10,605 bases of DNA from JBBAFS01 sp041655255 (GCA_041655255.1 JBBAFS010000054.1:1-10605); one strand, 5' to 3'; numbered from the stretch's first letter, positions 1 to 7,268 are shown. Made by a program: numbers and translations. Notes: generated from the letters alone by a model not told the origin.

Positions 1-131
1 CCTACTTTGTTTGCCACTTCATATTCCATAATCATCTGCAAAAACAGGTGTATAATTGATCGTAACGGATCACTGCTATCATTCAACAGTAGTTTTTCCA
101 GTAATTCTTTGATAGTATGAGAGTCGGCCAT
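1..131 (-). CDS. IS256-family transposase, N-terminal fragment (cut by window edge)
   Basis: Reading the minus strand from the ATG at 131-129 gives 43 codons without a stop before the window ends. The start is set by a strong GGAGGA at 147-142 with a 10-nt spacer. The peptide begins MADSHTIKELLEKLLL and continues with DPLRSIIHLFLQ and MIMEYEVANKVG. A short helical lead followed by 'L..I...L...ME.E....VG' is the usual start of IS256/Mutator-type DDE transposases, just before their conserved YER...RNGY segment, which would lie outside the window. The family catalyses cut-and-paste or copy-paste transposition using a DDE triad located much further along, so activity cannot be judged here. The element lies directly beside the helicase gene and points away from it. 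Identification rests on a short N-terminus, so the family call is good but not certain. Confidence 0.7.
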   Translation of the reverse strand, partial: MADSHTIKELLEKLLLNDSSDPLRSIIHLFLQMIMEYEVANKV

Positions 132-196
132 GAGATGTTTTTCCTCCTAGTCTTTTTTCGTTAATAACTAGTATGGAAGCTCTCATGACCTTTTTC

Positions 197-225
197 AATC
201 TACCTGCAAATTGCGAACTTTATTA
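197..225 (+). repeat. Direct repeat copy A, beside the transposase
   Basis: AATCTACCTGCAAATTGCGA continuing to TTATTA. Aligned with 9926-9953, 24 of 29 columns are identical with one 1-nt gap. Conserved blocks are AATCTACC, CAA, TTGCGAA and TTATTA. Weaker similarity, including a CTCAT block at 182-186, extends to the left, but nothing matches to the right. It may be an IS terminal repeat or one boundary of the inserted region. Confidence 0.5.
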
Positions 226-312
226 TACGCTACCACACTCAGCGGACAGTAATCTCACTATGTAAGGATAGTTTCCCCTCTTCTCCCTCTTTTATGCTAC
301 GATACTCTCACT

Positions 313-3063
313 ATGGGTGAGCGTGTTACGTTTGATAAAAATAAGGTAGCTGTATTACTGTGGGACCAAAAGAGTCGCTCTTGGAAAGATCAGAGTTCTT
401 CAATTACGGCTCTATATACAGCGTATAAATACAAAACCCATACGGGGTATACAGTCTATTTCCGCGGTTCTCAAAGATCTTATTTCTTCAAGAAAAAGAA
501 TGTGAAAATCATAAGAAAAGTTTCGCCTAAGAAAAAGGTGCAACAACGCGAGTACTTTCCAGATCCTATAAAGAAAACAAAAGAAGACTCACCACTACCT
601 CAGGCAAATAAAGTTAGGGTTCCTTTAGAGCCTGTCAGAGTAACAAGAGAGGCACCTCCCCGTGCTCCTATGAAGATATCTTCCTCTTCCCAAGAGCTGA
701 ATGCCAAACAGATTCAGAGCTGTATGAGCTATTATCAAGAACTAGCCGCTTATGCTCAAACAATTGCTGAAGAGGATAGCCCACTTTATTTTCTATCACG
801 CAATTACCAAAGGTTGAAGCTCTCTAGCTCTTCGGTATTGAACGATCTTTTTTTGGGAAAGTCCAAAAGCTATCCACCTGGTTTCGAGCCAATCATTGCA
901 CCTTTTGTTTTTAACCAAAGTCAGCTCACTGCTATTAAGCAAGCACTCTCTCACTCAATTAGTGTCATTGAGGGACCTCCTGGAACAGGAAAAACTCAGA
1001 CAATCTTAAATTTGATTGTGAACCTTTTTATTCGGGGAAAAACTGTTGCCATTGTCTCCAACAACAATACCGCAATAGATAATGTTCAAGAGAAATTCCA
1101 AGAGACAGAATTCTCCTTTTTACTTTCAAGATTAGGGAATCGGATGAACGTAGAGAACTTTTTTGCAAATCAAAGCTATTCTGAATTAAAGAAGTTCCTT
1201 AGTAAAAGAGTCCCTCCTGCTGTGTTTCAAGGTGAGATAGATGCCCTTCATAAAATTATGAAGATAATTCAAGAAGCAGAGATTAATCGGTCTACTTTAG
1301 AAGAGACTATCCGTTCTTTAGAACTTGAACTAAAACACCACCTTAGTCAGTGGGATCAAACTAACTTCCTTAAAAATGATCTCCCATCTAAAGATTATGT
1401 CTCATTATCTGTTCGTCTTCAGGAGCCTCGTAAGATTCGCTTCTTTGAGCGATGGAGGATTAAACGTCACTATAAGTGTAATGTTAAAAGCTTTGATCAT
1501 AATCTTTTGTTAGATGAAGCAGAAACTCATTATTTTACAAACCGTTTAAAAGAAGCCCATTTCGAAATAGAGAAACTTGAATCACTGCATGAAGAAGATT
1601 ATCGAAGAGGTGTTGAACAAAAACTTCACAACCTTTCAGTTCAATTTTTAACTCGCTCTTTATTTAATCACTATCGTACAACAAAATACATTCCATTTGA
1701 TCAAAAAACCTTCAAAAACGAATTTGATCGATTCTTACATCGGTACCCGATAATATTAAGTACTGCTCAATCACTATTGAATAATGTTCCACAAGGTTTC
1801 TCTTTTGATTATGTCATCATAGATGAAGCAAGCCAAGGAGATTTACTCAGTAGTATTCTTGCTCTAAACCATGCTAAGAATGTGGTCATAGTAGGGGATT
1901 CAAAGCAGCTTCAACAAATAGAAGAAGAGGCTTTATTTGATGCATCTCGTACACTTGCTCGTAAATATAATATCCCGATGCACTACTGGTATGAAGAGAA
2001 CTCAATTTTGAAGACTACCAAAGAGGTGGTTACAGATGTTCCCACAACACTCCTTAGGGAACATTATCGTTGTGCCCCATCAATTATCAACTTTTGTAAC
2101 CAGATGTTTTATGATAATCAACTGATTGTAATGACTCAGAACTACCAACAACATATTCAAGTTATAAAAACAGTAGAAGGCAACCACGCTTATAAAAACC
2201 CCTACGGCACAGGTTTATATAACCAACGAGAAATTGATGAAGTGGGAAAGCTCTTGGAAGAGAGTAGTTCCTCTGACATTGGAATCATTGCCCCTTTTCG
2301 TTACCAAGCAGAGTTACTTCAACGCCGATACACTACTGATACCATCGAAGCAGATACCATTCACCGCTTCCAGGGGCGGGAGAAAGAAGATGTAATCCTC
2401 TCTTTCACTGTAAATGATATTACTCATGATGAAAAAGATAAGGTGTCTGATTTTGTGACAAATCATCAATTACTCAATGTCGCTATCTCACGAGCAAAAA
2501 GTTCAGTGACCGCAATTGTGTCACACAAAGTGTACCACTCTAAAAACAACCCTATCAGCGATTTTATTAGATATGCTGAGTATCATTATGGTTCAGCAAA
2601 AGAGTCGAGTGTCACTTCTATTTTTGATCTACTACACAGTGATTACTCTAAATCGTACTTAAAGACCATGCATCAAAAATCAAAGATGTATGTTAGTGAA
2701 CTGGCAATGAGTGAGATTGTTACACGTCTTCTTGATACATACCCTAAGATTAATTTCTCAATGCACCTACGCCTCTCAAAACTACTTCGATCTACCAAAG
2801 AATTCACCAACGAAGAACTACGCTACCTTCTTCACCCTTGGACACACGTAGACTTCCTTTTTTACAACCGTGTAACTAAACAAGCTCTGTTTGTGGTAGA
2901 AGTAGATGGAGTAACCTTTCATGAACAAAATCCCAAACAACGTTATCGTGATGAATTAAAAGATCGTGCCCTACAACATAACAATATCCCCGTACATCGC
3001 TTTAAGACAAACGAATCGAACGAAGTAACAAGACTCAAGGGAATCCTGAATACATATGTGTAA
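313..3063 (+). CDS. SF1 helicase with C-terminal Vsr/DUF2726-like nuclease-fold domain
   Basis: 916 aa. The N-terminus (1-190) is variable, with a basic, proline-rich linker. The Superfamily 1 motor (UvrD/Upf1-like, AAA_11/AAA_12 type) follows: Q motif NQSQ 201-204, Walker A GPPGTGKT 221-228, motif Ia around 248-258, a long helical insertion about 290-470, Walker B DEAS 504-507, motif III GDSKQL 528-533, REHYRC 582-587, motif V HRFQGREKEDV 684-694 and motif VI NVAISRAK 722-729. All ATPase motifs look intact. Residues about 790-916 contain HVDFLFYN and VVEVDGVTFHEQN followed by a charged helix and HRF. This is the pattern of DUF2726/Vsr-type nuclease folds, with D847, E863 and D865 as candidate acidic residues. 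The protein is probably a DNA or RNA helicase-nuclease in phage defence or repair, and I cannot name its system. There is no Shine-Dalgarno before the ATG. The frame is open back to 253 but offers no other usual start, so the start is uncertain. Confidence 0.88.
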   Translation: MGERVTFDKNKVAVLLWDQKSRSWKDQSSSITALYTAYKYKTHTGYTVYFRGSQRSYFFKKKNVKIIRKVSPKKKVQQREYFPDPIKKTKEDSPLPQANKVRVPLEPVRVTREAPPRAPMKISSSSQELNAKQIQSCMSYYQELAAYAQTIAEEDSPLYFLSRNYQRLKLSSSSVLNDLFLGKSKSYPPGFEPIIAPFVFNQSQLTAIKQALSHSISVIEGPPGTGKTQTILNLIVNLFIRGKTVAIVSNNNTAIDNVQEKFQETEFSFLLSRLGNRMNVENFFANQSYSELKKFLSKRVPPAVFQGEIDALHKIMKIIQEAEINRSTLEETIRSLELELKHHLSQWDQTNFLKNDLPSKDYVSLSVRLQEPRKIRFFERWRIKRHYKCNVKSFDHNLLLDEAETHYFTNRLKEAHFEIEKLESLHEEDYRRGVEQKLHNLSVQFLTRSLFNHYRTTKYIPFDQKTFKNEFDRFLHRYPIILSTAQSLLNNVPQGFSFDYVIIDEASQGDLLSSILALNHAKNVVIVGDSKQLQQIEEEALFDASRTLARKYNIPMHYWYEENSILKTTKEVVTDVPTTLLREHYRCAPSIINFCNQMFYDNQLIVMTQNYQQHIQVIKTVEGNHAYKNPYGTGLYNQREIDEVGKLLEESSSSDIGIIAPFRYQAELLQRRYTTDTIEADTIHRFQGREKEDVILSFTVNDITHDEKDKVSDFVTNHQLLNVAISRAKSSVTAIVSHKVYHSKNNPISDFIRYAEYHYGSAKESSVTSIFDLLHSDYSKSYLKTMHQKSKMYVSELAMSEIVTRLLDTYPKINFSMHLRLSKLLRSTKEFTNEELRYLLHPWTHVDFLFYNRVTKQALFVVEVDGVTFHEQNPKQRYRDELKDRALQHNNIPVHRFKTNESNEVTRLKGILNTYV

Positions 3064-3067
3064 ACTA

Positions 3068-3205
3068 TCAATGGCTGTAAATTACTATAGACATTGAACC
3101 ACCAGAAATAATTTTCTTAAATTGCTCACTCGACAAGACTACCTTCTGTACTGGGTAACATAAAGATGCTAATTTTCTATCAAAAACCTTCAGTATTACT
3201 CGCAT
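3068..3205 (-). CDS. Possible small protein, 45 aa, unrecognised
   Basis: The ATG at 3205-3203 is preceded by GAGGTG (3218-3213) with a 7-nt spacer, a good ribosome binding site. The frame runs 45 codons to TGA at 3070-3068, ending 5 bp from the helicase stop on the other strand. The peptide starts MRVILKVFDRKLASL and contains VVLSSEQFKKIISGG, which reads like an ordinary soluble alternating strand-helix-strand protein. It has no signal peptide or membrane segment. It lies downstream of the DGQHR gene on the same strand but 260 bp away, so it is probably not in a tight operon. I do not recognise a family. It could be a genuine small gene, an antitoxin- or inhibitor-sized protein, or the remnant of a larger gene. 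Confidence 0.4.
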   Translation of the reverse strand: MRVILKVFDRKLASLCYPVQKVVLSSEQFKKIISGGSMSIVIYSH

Positions 3206-3464
3206 TTAAGAGCACCTCGCGTGAAATATTGATTCATTGAGATTGCTCATGCCTTCTTTGATTCGGTCTTAATACTTATTAGCATATTTCATTCAAAAGA
3301 GTTCGTGTAAGAGTAACAGATTTTTCAAGTATTCTTACTGGCAAAGCCCTACCCTAGGGAAACAAAATCACACTGCCCCTCTCGTAACGGCTGAGATGCA
3401 AAACATCAAATTATATTTCAACTCCACCTAATTTCTTTTACTGTTTTGTGAGGAAGCTGGTTGC
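3206..3464. other. Intergenic region with small inverted repeats
   Basis: I find no convincing gene on either strand, as the longest frames are short and lack start signals. Two local structures stand out. One is an imperfect hairpin, GTAAGAGTA 3307-3315 with TATTCTTAC 3330-3338 (9 bp with one G-U, 14-nt loop). The other is CCCTAGGG, a perfect 8-bp palindrome, at 3353-3360. The stretch 3339-3395 is more GC-rich than its surroundings. No U-tract terminator is visible for the DGQHR gene that ends at 3465. Confidence 0.4.
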
Positions 3465-5747
3465 TCATGTTCTCTTCTCTATAAGCCAATCATAAACATC
3501 TGTAAGATAATCATATTCACTTTTGCTGACTGGATTATTATGGTGACTTTTATTCCTAATTTTATTTAATTCATACATCCATCTTGTTTTGGCTTTTTTA
3601 CCTCCCGGCAAATTTTCTTCACCAGGTTTTGTATATCGTGTTTCAAATAATTCTTCCCACTGTTGGCGATAGATAGCAATATCTCTATAATTAACTAATG
3701 TAAGACAATCCCATGGGTCTGTTGTTCCTTCTTTTACAAGAGCTTCGTAATCTTTCGCAGAAGCCAATGATATAGCACTTTTAAAAACTCCTTCTGGCAA
3801 ACCAAGAGTAAACCATTTTTCTCCATAGGTTTTCGATAATTGAGCCTTAAAATCCTTTTTCAGAAGATTTTCGATAGCATTTATCATCTCAAATGAGTGT
3901 ACAATATATTGGCGAGAGTTATCCTCTAGCCACTTACTTAAGCCATCGGGATTAAAGCTTGTTCGGGACTTATTAATTTCTCTTTGATAAATTCTCCAAG
4001 CTACTAATTTTCCACCAGCACCATAAGCTGTTCTAATCTCCTCTTGTTGGTCAGGTGTAATTTCTTTAAAAAAATTAACCAAAGCATCAATATAAAATAG
4101 AGATTTCTTCGTGACTTGGTCCAAGCTTTCTATAGGGTTGCTGAGTTCTCCTTTATCAATTAATGACTCAACAATATCTCCTAAGATTCTAAAAAGAGCA
4201 TTAATACTATTATTTGATGTTAAAACGGGGGGATCCGCCTCCCATGCTTCAGTTAAATTTTCTTTAAGATAACTAAAACAAGAATTTATATATTTGTAAA
4301 TAACCGAAAAAGTCTTTTCATTATTCTCTTTATCAAAAAAACCATTCTTTGACAGAACATTTTTTGAATAGGTATTGAAGAACTTTGAAGCCTTTAACCC
4401 ATCCTCTATATTCTCTAAAGTTACTGTATTTTTAGATTTTTTTTCATTTTCCCCTATATGAACTTTGTTAAAAAGAGGTGATTTTGGATCTTGCCCTAAT
4501 TTCATTGCAATGCGCAACCTTAATGCTTCTCTTTGGTTATTTTTATCTTTATCTTCCCATAATAAATCTGCATTTAATGTATTTCTTAAGTTTTTGGGAA
4601 CGGCTTTTTGATTTTCATTAATTTGCATAAATAACTCTATTTGCTTTGTTTTATCTAAATTTACAAAGGCAACGACAGGTATCTGATTATTATTTGCATA
4701 TTTCGAGTCAGAGTACCCGTATAACCGATGCTGTCCATCAATAATATACGCAGAACGATAGTAGCGAGGTAAGTGTAAAATCCCAATTTGAGTATCCTCA
4801 TAATCACCCTTAAAGTAAGAAGGTGCTTGATCAAACCTAGGGCTTCTCCCCTCAGCTTCAAAACTAACGATTATTGAATTTGGAAAGAAGCCACCATCAT
4901 TAATAAACTTTCGTATCCCTGAAAGTCTGTTTTTCTTGATTATACGTTGGTAGGAAGGTAAAGAATCATCATGAACATCCACCTGATGAAGAATATAGGA
5001 AATTTTCAAAAGGTTTTCGGGGTCAATCACAAAAGAATAATAAGTCAGCCCGCCCATTTTCCCTTTTATAGAAGGGATCCTATACTTCATTTCTTTTATT
5101 GTTTGTCCCTTAAACATCCTTCCTAGAAATTGATACCTGGCTGCTGTACCAAGATGTTTCACTAAGCTTGTGTAATATTGAATTGAATTATCCTCTAGAT
5201 GGAAAATATTGAATTCTTTCATTCTTTCTACATCTTTTTCACTTATATCGTAGTTCTTAGTGGCAAAAACAAATTTGATCTTTCTATGGTTATTATTCCC
5301 TAGAACTTTCTTTGCTTCTTTAATTAATCCTTTTCTATATCCGTGAATACTCTCAAGTTCCTTTTTGAAGTTTGACGACTTTATGCTTTCAGCAGTTTTA
5401 CATTCAACGAAAAGAAGCGTTTCCTCATCTGCGGCTAGTATGTCGATTTGTTTGCCAAGTGATGAATTATTTTCAGAATAAGGAATAATGAGTCTATTAT
5501 CTTTATTCATGATATTAAAACCTAAAGATGCTAGCAGCACCCAGACTTCATCCTCAAATTTTACTGATATCGTCTTTTTCTTTTTTAATTTATCAACAGT
5601 TTTAAATTTCCTGTCTAATTCCCATCCATTATCTAGGTATTCACGGGTAAGTGCTTTTTTAACACTTTCATAGACAAAGTCTTTTGACTTTATCCTTATT
5701 TCTCTCAGGATCTCATCATCTCTTATCAAATTATCTTCCCAACTCAT
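3465..5747 (-). CDS. DGQHR-domain protein with PD-(D/E)XK nuclease-like N-terminus and HEPN-like C-terminus
   Basis: 760 aa. Residues about 60-165 fit a PD-(D/E)XK restriction-endonuclease fold: an acidic helix FEDEVW 64-69, D102 in QIDIL, and E115-x-K117 in FVECK. The core carries YIIDGQHRLYGY (335-346), the signature of the DGQHR/DndB family, followed by the family's QINENQKAVPKNLRNTL (375-391). The last about 130 residues include RNKSHH (731-736), an R-N-x(3)-H match to the catalytic motif of HEPN ribonucleases, in a context resembling Swt1-type HEPN domains. DndB proteins regulate DNA phosphorothioation and the DGQHR fold is related to ParB. No other dnd or ssp gene is in the window, so here the domain probably serves DNA recognition or nucleotide sensing for a nuclease effector. 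The start is supported by GGAGG (5757-5753) with a 5-nt spacer. A methylase lies upstream on the same strand. The domain calls are from motifs. The HEPN call is the least certain. Confidence 0.85.
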   Translation of the reverse strand: MSWEDNLIRDDEILREIRIKSKDFVYESVKKALTREYLDNGWELDRKFKTVDKLKKKKTISVKFEDEVWVLLASLGFNIMNKDNRLIIPYSENNSSLGKQIDILAADEETLLFVECKTAESIKSSNFKKELESIHGYRKGLIKEAKKVLGNNNHRKIKFVFATKNYDISEKDVERMKEFNIFHLEDNSIQYYTSLVKHLGTAARYQFLGRMFKGQTIKEMKYRIPSIKGKMGGLTYYSFVIDPENLLKISYILHQVDVHDDSLPSYQRIIKKNRLSGIRKFINDGGFFPNSIIVSFEAEGRSPRFDQAPSYFKGDYEDTQIGILHLPRYYRSAYIIDGQHRLYGYSDSKYANNNQIPVVAFVNLDKTKQIELFMQINENQKAVPKNLRNTLNADLLWEDKDKNNQREALRLRIAMKLGQDPKSPLFNKVHIGENEKKSKNTVTLENIEDGLKASKFFNTYSKNVLSKNGFFDKENNEKTFSVIYKYINSCFSYLKENLTEAWEADPPVLTSNNSINALFRILGDIVESLIDKGELSNPIESLDQVTKKSLFYIDALVNFFKEITPDQQEEIRTAYGAGGKLVAWRIYQREINKSRTSFNPDGLSKWLEDNSRQYIVHSFEMINAIENLLKKDFKAQLSKTYGEKWFTLGLPEGVFKSAISLASAKDYEALVKEGTTDPWDCLTLVNYRDIAIYRQQWEELFETRYTKPGEENLPGGKKAKTRWMYELNKIRNKSHHNNPVSKSEYDYLTDVYDWLIEKRT

Positions 5748-5813
5748 TCAAGCCTCCATAATTATAGTAGACATGATTAGGTATAAAGTCAGAAGCAAAG
5801 AAGAACACCTTTA

Positions 5814-5842
5814 ACTATAATGAAGAAGGTATCATATTTGAA
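5814..5842 (-). promoter_or_regulatory. Weak candidate promoter for the DGQHR gene
   Basis: On the minus strand TTCAAA (5842-5837) and TATAGT (5819-5814) are separated by exactly 17 nt. They lie about 65 bp upstream of the ATG, leaving room for a leader that includes the GGAGG. A better TATAAT at 5766-5761 lies too close to the RBS to serve a translated transcript with a normal leader. If a promoter exists here, the gene does not depend on read-through from the upstream methylase. Confidence 0.3.
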
Positions 5843-6186
5843 TAAGACTTAAAGGAAGAAATGCTAAGAATAGGAGCTCAAGAAGTATTAACCTTGTATT
5901 CATCACAATGGAAGTTATGCCTTCATACCCAAAAACATTACTTTTGACCATTATAACTATGAATACTTCACTTTGCCACCTCTACTTTTTGTTTCTTTAT
6001 AAGCTTTGAATGAAGGAAAAGATCGAAATCAGAACCCAATTAAGCCTATAGCAACTTTCATCTTGAACAAGATATTACCTATTGGAATTATTCTGGAAGA
6101 CATATGCTATGGCGTGGATTAGGGGAACTTTTCATTTAAACTAAACCCTCCATAACGCAATAGATATCATTTTTTGCCATAGCGAT

Positions 6187-6221
6187 GTGATAGACCGATT
6201 GTCTTGACATCGGATTATCAC
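6187..6221. repeat. Inverted repeat (hairpin with 2x2 internal loop)
   Basis: GTGATA 6187-6192 pairs with TATCAC 6216-6221, and CCGAT 6195-6199 pairs with ATCGG 6209-6213. A 2x2 mismatch separates the two stems and the loop is 9 nt (6200-6208). There is no U-tract on either side. It could be an RNA structure or a protein-binding dyad. Confidence 0.4.
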
Positions 6222-6274
6222 CAATTGATTAATTTTCTCCACAGGGTGGTGGTAGATTAAATAATACTTTTTAT

Positions 6275-6306
6275 AAGGTTGTGATGTAGAACTACATTAC
6301 AACCTT
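6275..6306 (-). terminator. Strong hairpin just after the methylase gene, terminator or 3' stabiliser
   Basis: AAGGTTGTGATGTAG (6275-6289) and CTACATTACAACCTT (6292-6306) are complementary over 15 positions with a single G-T wobble and a 2-nt centre. The hairpin begins 10 bp past the methylase stop. On the minus strand it is followed by ATAAAAAGTATT rather than a T-run, so it is not a textbook rho-independent terminator. It may still end or protect the methylase transcript. If it does, the DGQHR gene downstream is probably transcribed separately. Confidence 0.45.
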
Positions 6307-6315
6307 GTTGGAATA

Positions 6316-7065
6316 TTAATTCTTTCTAAAGATAAATAGATACTCATGAGCAAGCAAGAAAAAATTGTATTTAATACTACTTTCAGCCCATTTACTCGTT
6401 GAAGTACAATTATGTTGCTCTTTGATGATAATCTCTTTGTTGTAAAATCCAGAATTGAGAAATATATTCATCACCTCGAAACCTAAAGGTATGACACTAC
6501 CACTCTTTCTCATGTCACCAATGAGAATAGCACAGTACTTTTTAGGCTTTAACACTCTGAAAGATTCATTTGCGACAAGCCTCATCTGATCTAAGAACTC
6601 ATCTTTTTTTAGCAAGGAGATGTCTCTAGAAATATCCTTACTGTATTTAATAATGTCTGCGTAGGGAGGATGAGTACAAATAAAATCAATAGATTCATTA
6701 TTTACCTGATCTAGATGACAAGCATCTCCCTCTGCTATTGTAATTTCAGATGTTGATGGGTACTCAAATGCCAGTTTATCCTCACACCTTTTGATGGCGA
6801 GTGGATTAATATCATATCCTATTGCATTTCGGTTAAGAAGTTTAGCTTCAACTAGGGTCGTCCCTCCCCCAGCAAACTGGTCAAGGATGACATCTCCTTC
6901 TTTTGTGTAGCGAAGAAGTAAGTTTCTAGGGATATACGGAGACCAATTCCCTCTATAACTACCATTATGGGTGGCCCATGATCCTCTTTCTGGAAAACTC
7001 CAGACTGTATTTAATTCTAAGGAAAAACTTTCTGGCTCTAATTGTTGTTGTTTTGCAATGCTCAT
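6316..7065 (-). CDS. DNA methyltransferase (amino-type N6A/N4C), specificity unknown
   Basis: 249 aa. An N-terminal substrate-side segment reads ERGSWATHNGSYRGNWSPYI (26-45), followed by the SAM-binding motif I LDQFAGGGTTLVEA (61-74), motif II YDINP (84-88), an acidic motif III EGDA (112-115) and the catalytic motif IV HPPY (132-135). The protein ends with HEYLFIFRK (240-248). The HPPY tetrapeptide indicates an exocyclic-amino methylase, adenine-N6 or cytosine-N4, and the order places motif I before IV. It is compact and has no obvious separate target-recognition domain, so the target site cannot be predicted. The start is supported by GAGGA (7074-7070) close to the ATG. The leader AGGATGAGGATATTAT also precedes the GATC endonuclease. 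It probably protects host DNA, either for the DGQHR nuclease downstream on the same strand or as an orphan. Confidence 0.85.
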   Translation of the reverse strand: MSIAKQQQLEPESFSLELNTVWSFPERGSWATHNGSYRGNWSPYIPRNLLLRYTKEGDVILDQFAGGGTTLVEAKLLNRNAIGYDINPLAIKRCEDKLAFEYPSTSEITIAEGDACHLDQVNNESIDFICTHPPYADIIKYSKDISRDISLLKKDEFLDQMRLVANESFRVLKPKKYCAILIGDMRKSGSVIPLGFEVMNIFLNSGFYNKEIIIKEQHNCTSTSKWAESSIKYNFFLLAHEYLFIFRKN

Positions 7066-7079
7066 AATATCCTCATCCT
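7064..7079 (-). repeat. 16-bp leader repeat at the methylase start
   Basis: Minus-strand AGGATGAGGATATTAT covers the RBS and the first two bases of the ATG. It is identical to plus-strand 8159-8174 in front of the endonuclease gene. After the 16-mer the two genes read GAG in turn, the endonuclease copy having an extra TAT before it. Confidence 0.75.
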
Positions 7080-7203
7080 ATAAGTGTTATATAAATTACA
7101 CCTCAAAAGAATGAAATCTGCTTCGCTTCTACACTTCTTTATTTACATCGATTTAATTTTGTTTTGATATAAATTCCTAGAACTGTTAAAACAAATAAGG
7201 CAC

Positions 7204-7230
7204 TTGAAGTACTTCAATCTAGACTATTAT
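7204..7230 (+). promoter_or_regulatory. Candidate promoter/operator of the GATC restriction operon
   Basis: TTGAAGTACTTCAA (7204-7217) is a perfect 14-bp palindrome. Its first six bases can serve as a -35 (TTGAAG), with TATTAT (7225-7230) as the -10, at a short 15-bp spacing. The pair lies about 40 bp before the Dam-type methylase ATG. A palindrome overlapping a -35 is a typical repressor or autoregulator site, but no controller (C) protein gene is visible in the window. It lies in the 203-bp divergent region shared with the minus-strand methylase. Confidence 0.35.
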
Positions 7231-7268
7231 GATGGTAGGACATTAAATAACCTGAGGACTTATAATAC

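Larger units (their letters stand above)
1..230 (-). mobile_element. Right-hand end of an IS256-type insertion sequence (partial)
   Basis: This is the transposase 5' end plus about 100 bp of leader. The outer boundary is not proven. I place it near 225-230 because a sequence very similar to 197-225 recurs at 9926-9953 and the similarity stops abruptly after TTATTA in both copies, as expected at the tip of a terminal inverted repeat. On the minus strand the leader contains a TATAAT (227-222) close to this supposed end, without a convincing -35 box, so a promoter formed with flanking DNA is possible. The other end of the element, and any target-site duplication, lie outside the window. Confidence 0.5.
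5748..6315. other. 568-bp gap between DGQHR gene and methylase: possible decayed coding sequence
   Basis: No intact gene is visible. On the plus strand the frame starting at 5892 reads NGSYAFIPKNITFDHYNYEY and onward with protein-like composition, hits a single TAA at 6000-6002, continues as ALNEGKDRNQNPIKPIATF and stops at 6120-6122. An adjacent frame then gives QDITYWNYSGRHMLWRGLGE before a stop near 6140. A separate frame upstream (around 5860-5890) reads EEMLRIGAQEVLTL. Such a patchwork of short protein-like pieces in shifting frames on one strand is what an old frameshifted gene looks like. I recognise no family and chance is not excluded. Hairpins at 6187-6221 and 6275-6306 are described separately. 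Confidence 0.3.

Noticed and set aside
4661..4861. 66-aa minus-strand frame inside the DGQHR gene
   Set aside because: Lies wholly within the DGQHR/RxxDGQHR core coding sequence in another frame, with no RBS.
5488..5673. 61-aa plus-strand frame opposite the nuclease-like domain
   Set aside because: Antisense to a well-supported gene, low-complexity F/S/L composition.
5761..5766. TATAAT on the minus strand as promoter of the DGQHR gene
   Set aside because: It would start transcription inside the GGAGG, removing the RBS, and no matching -35 is seen.
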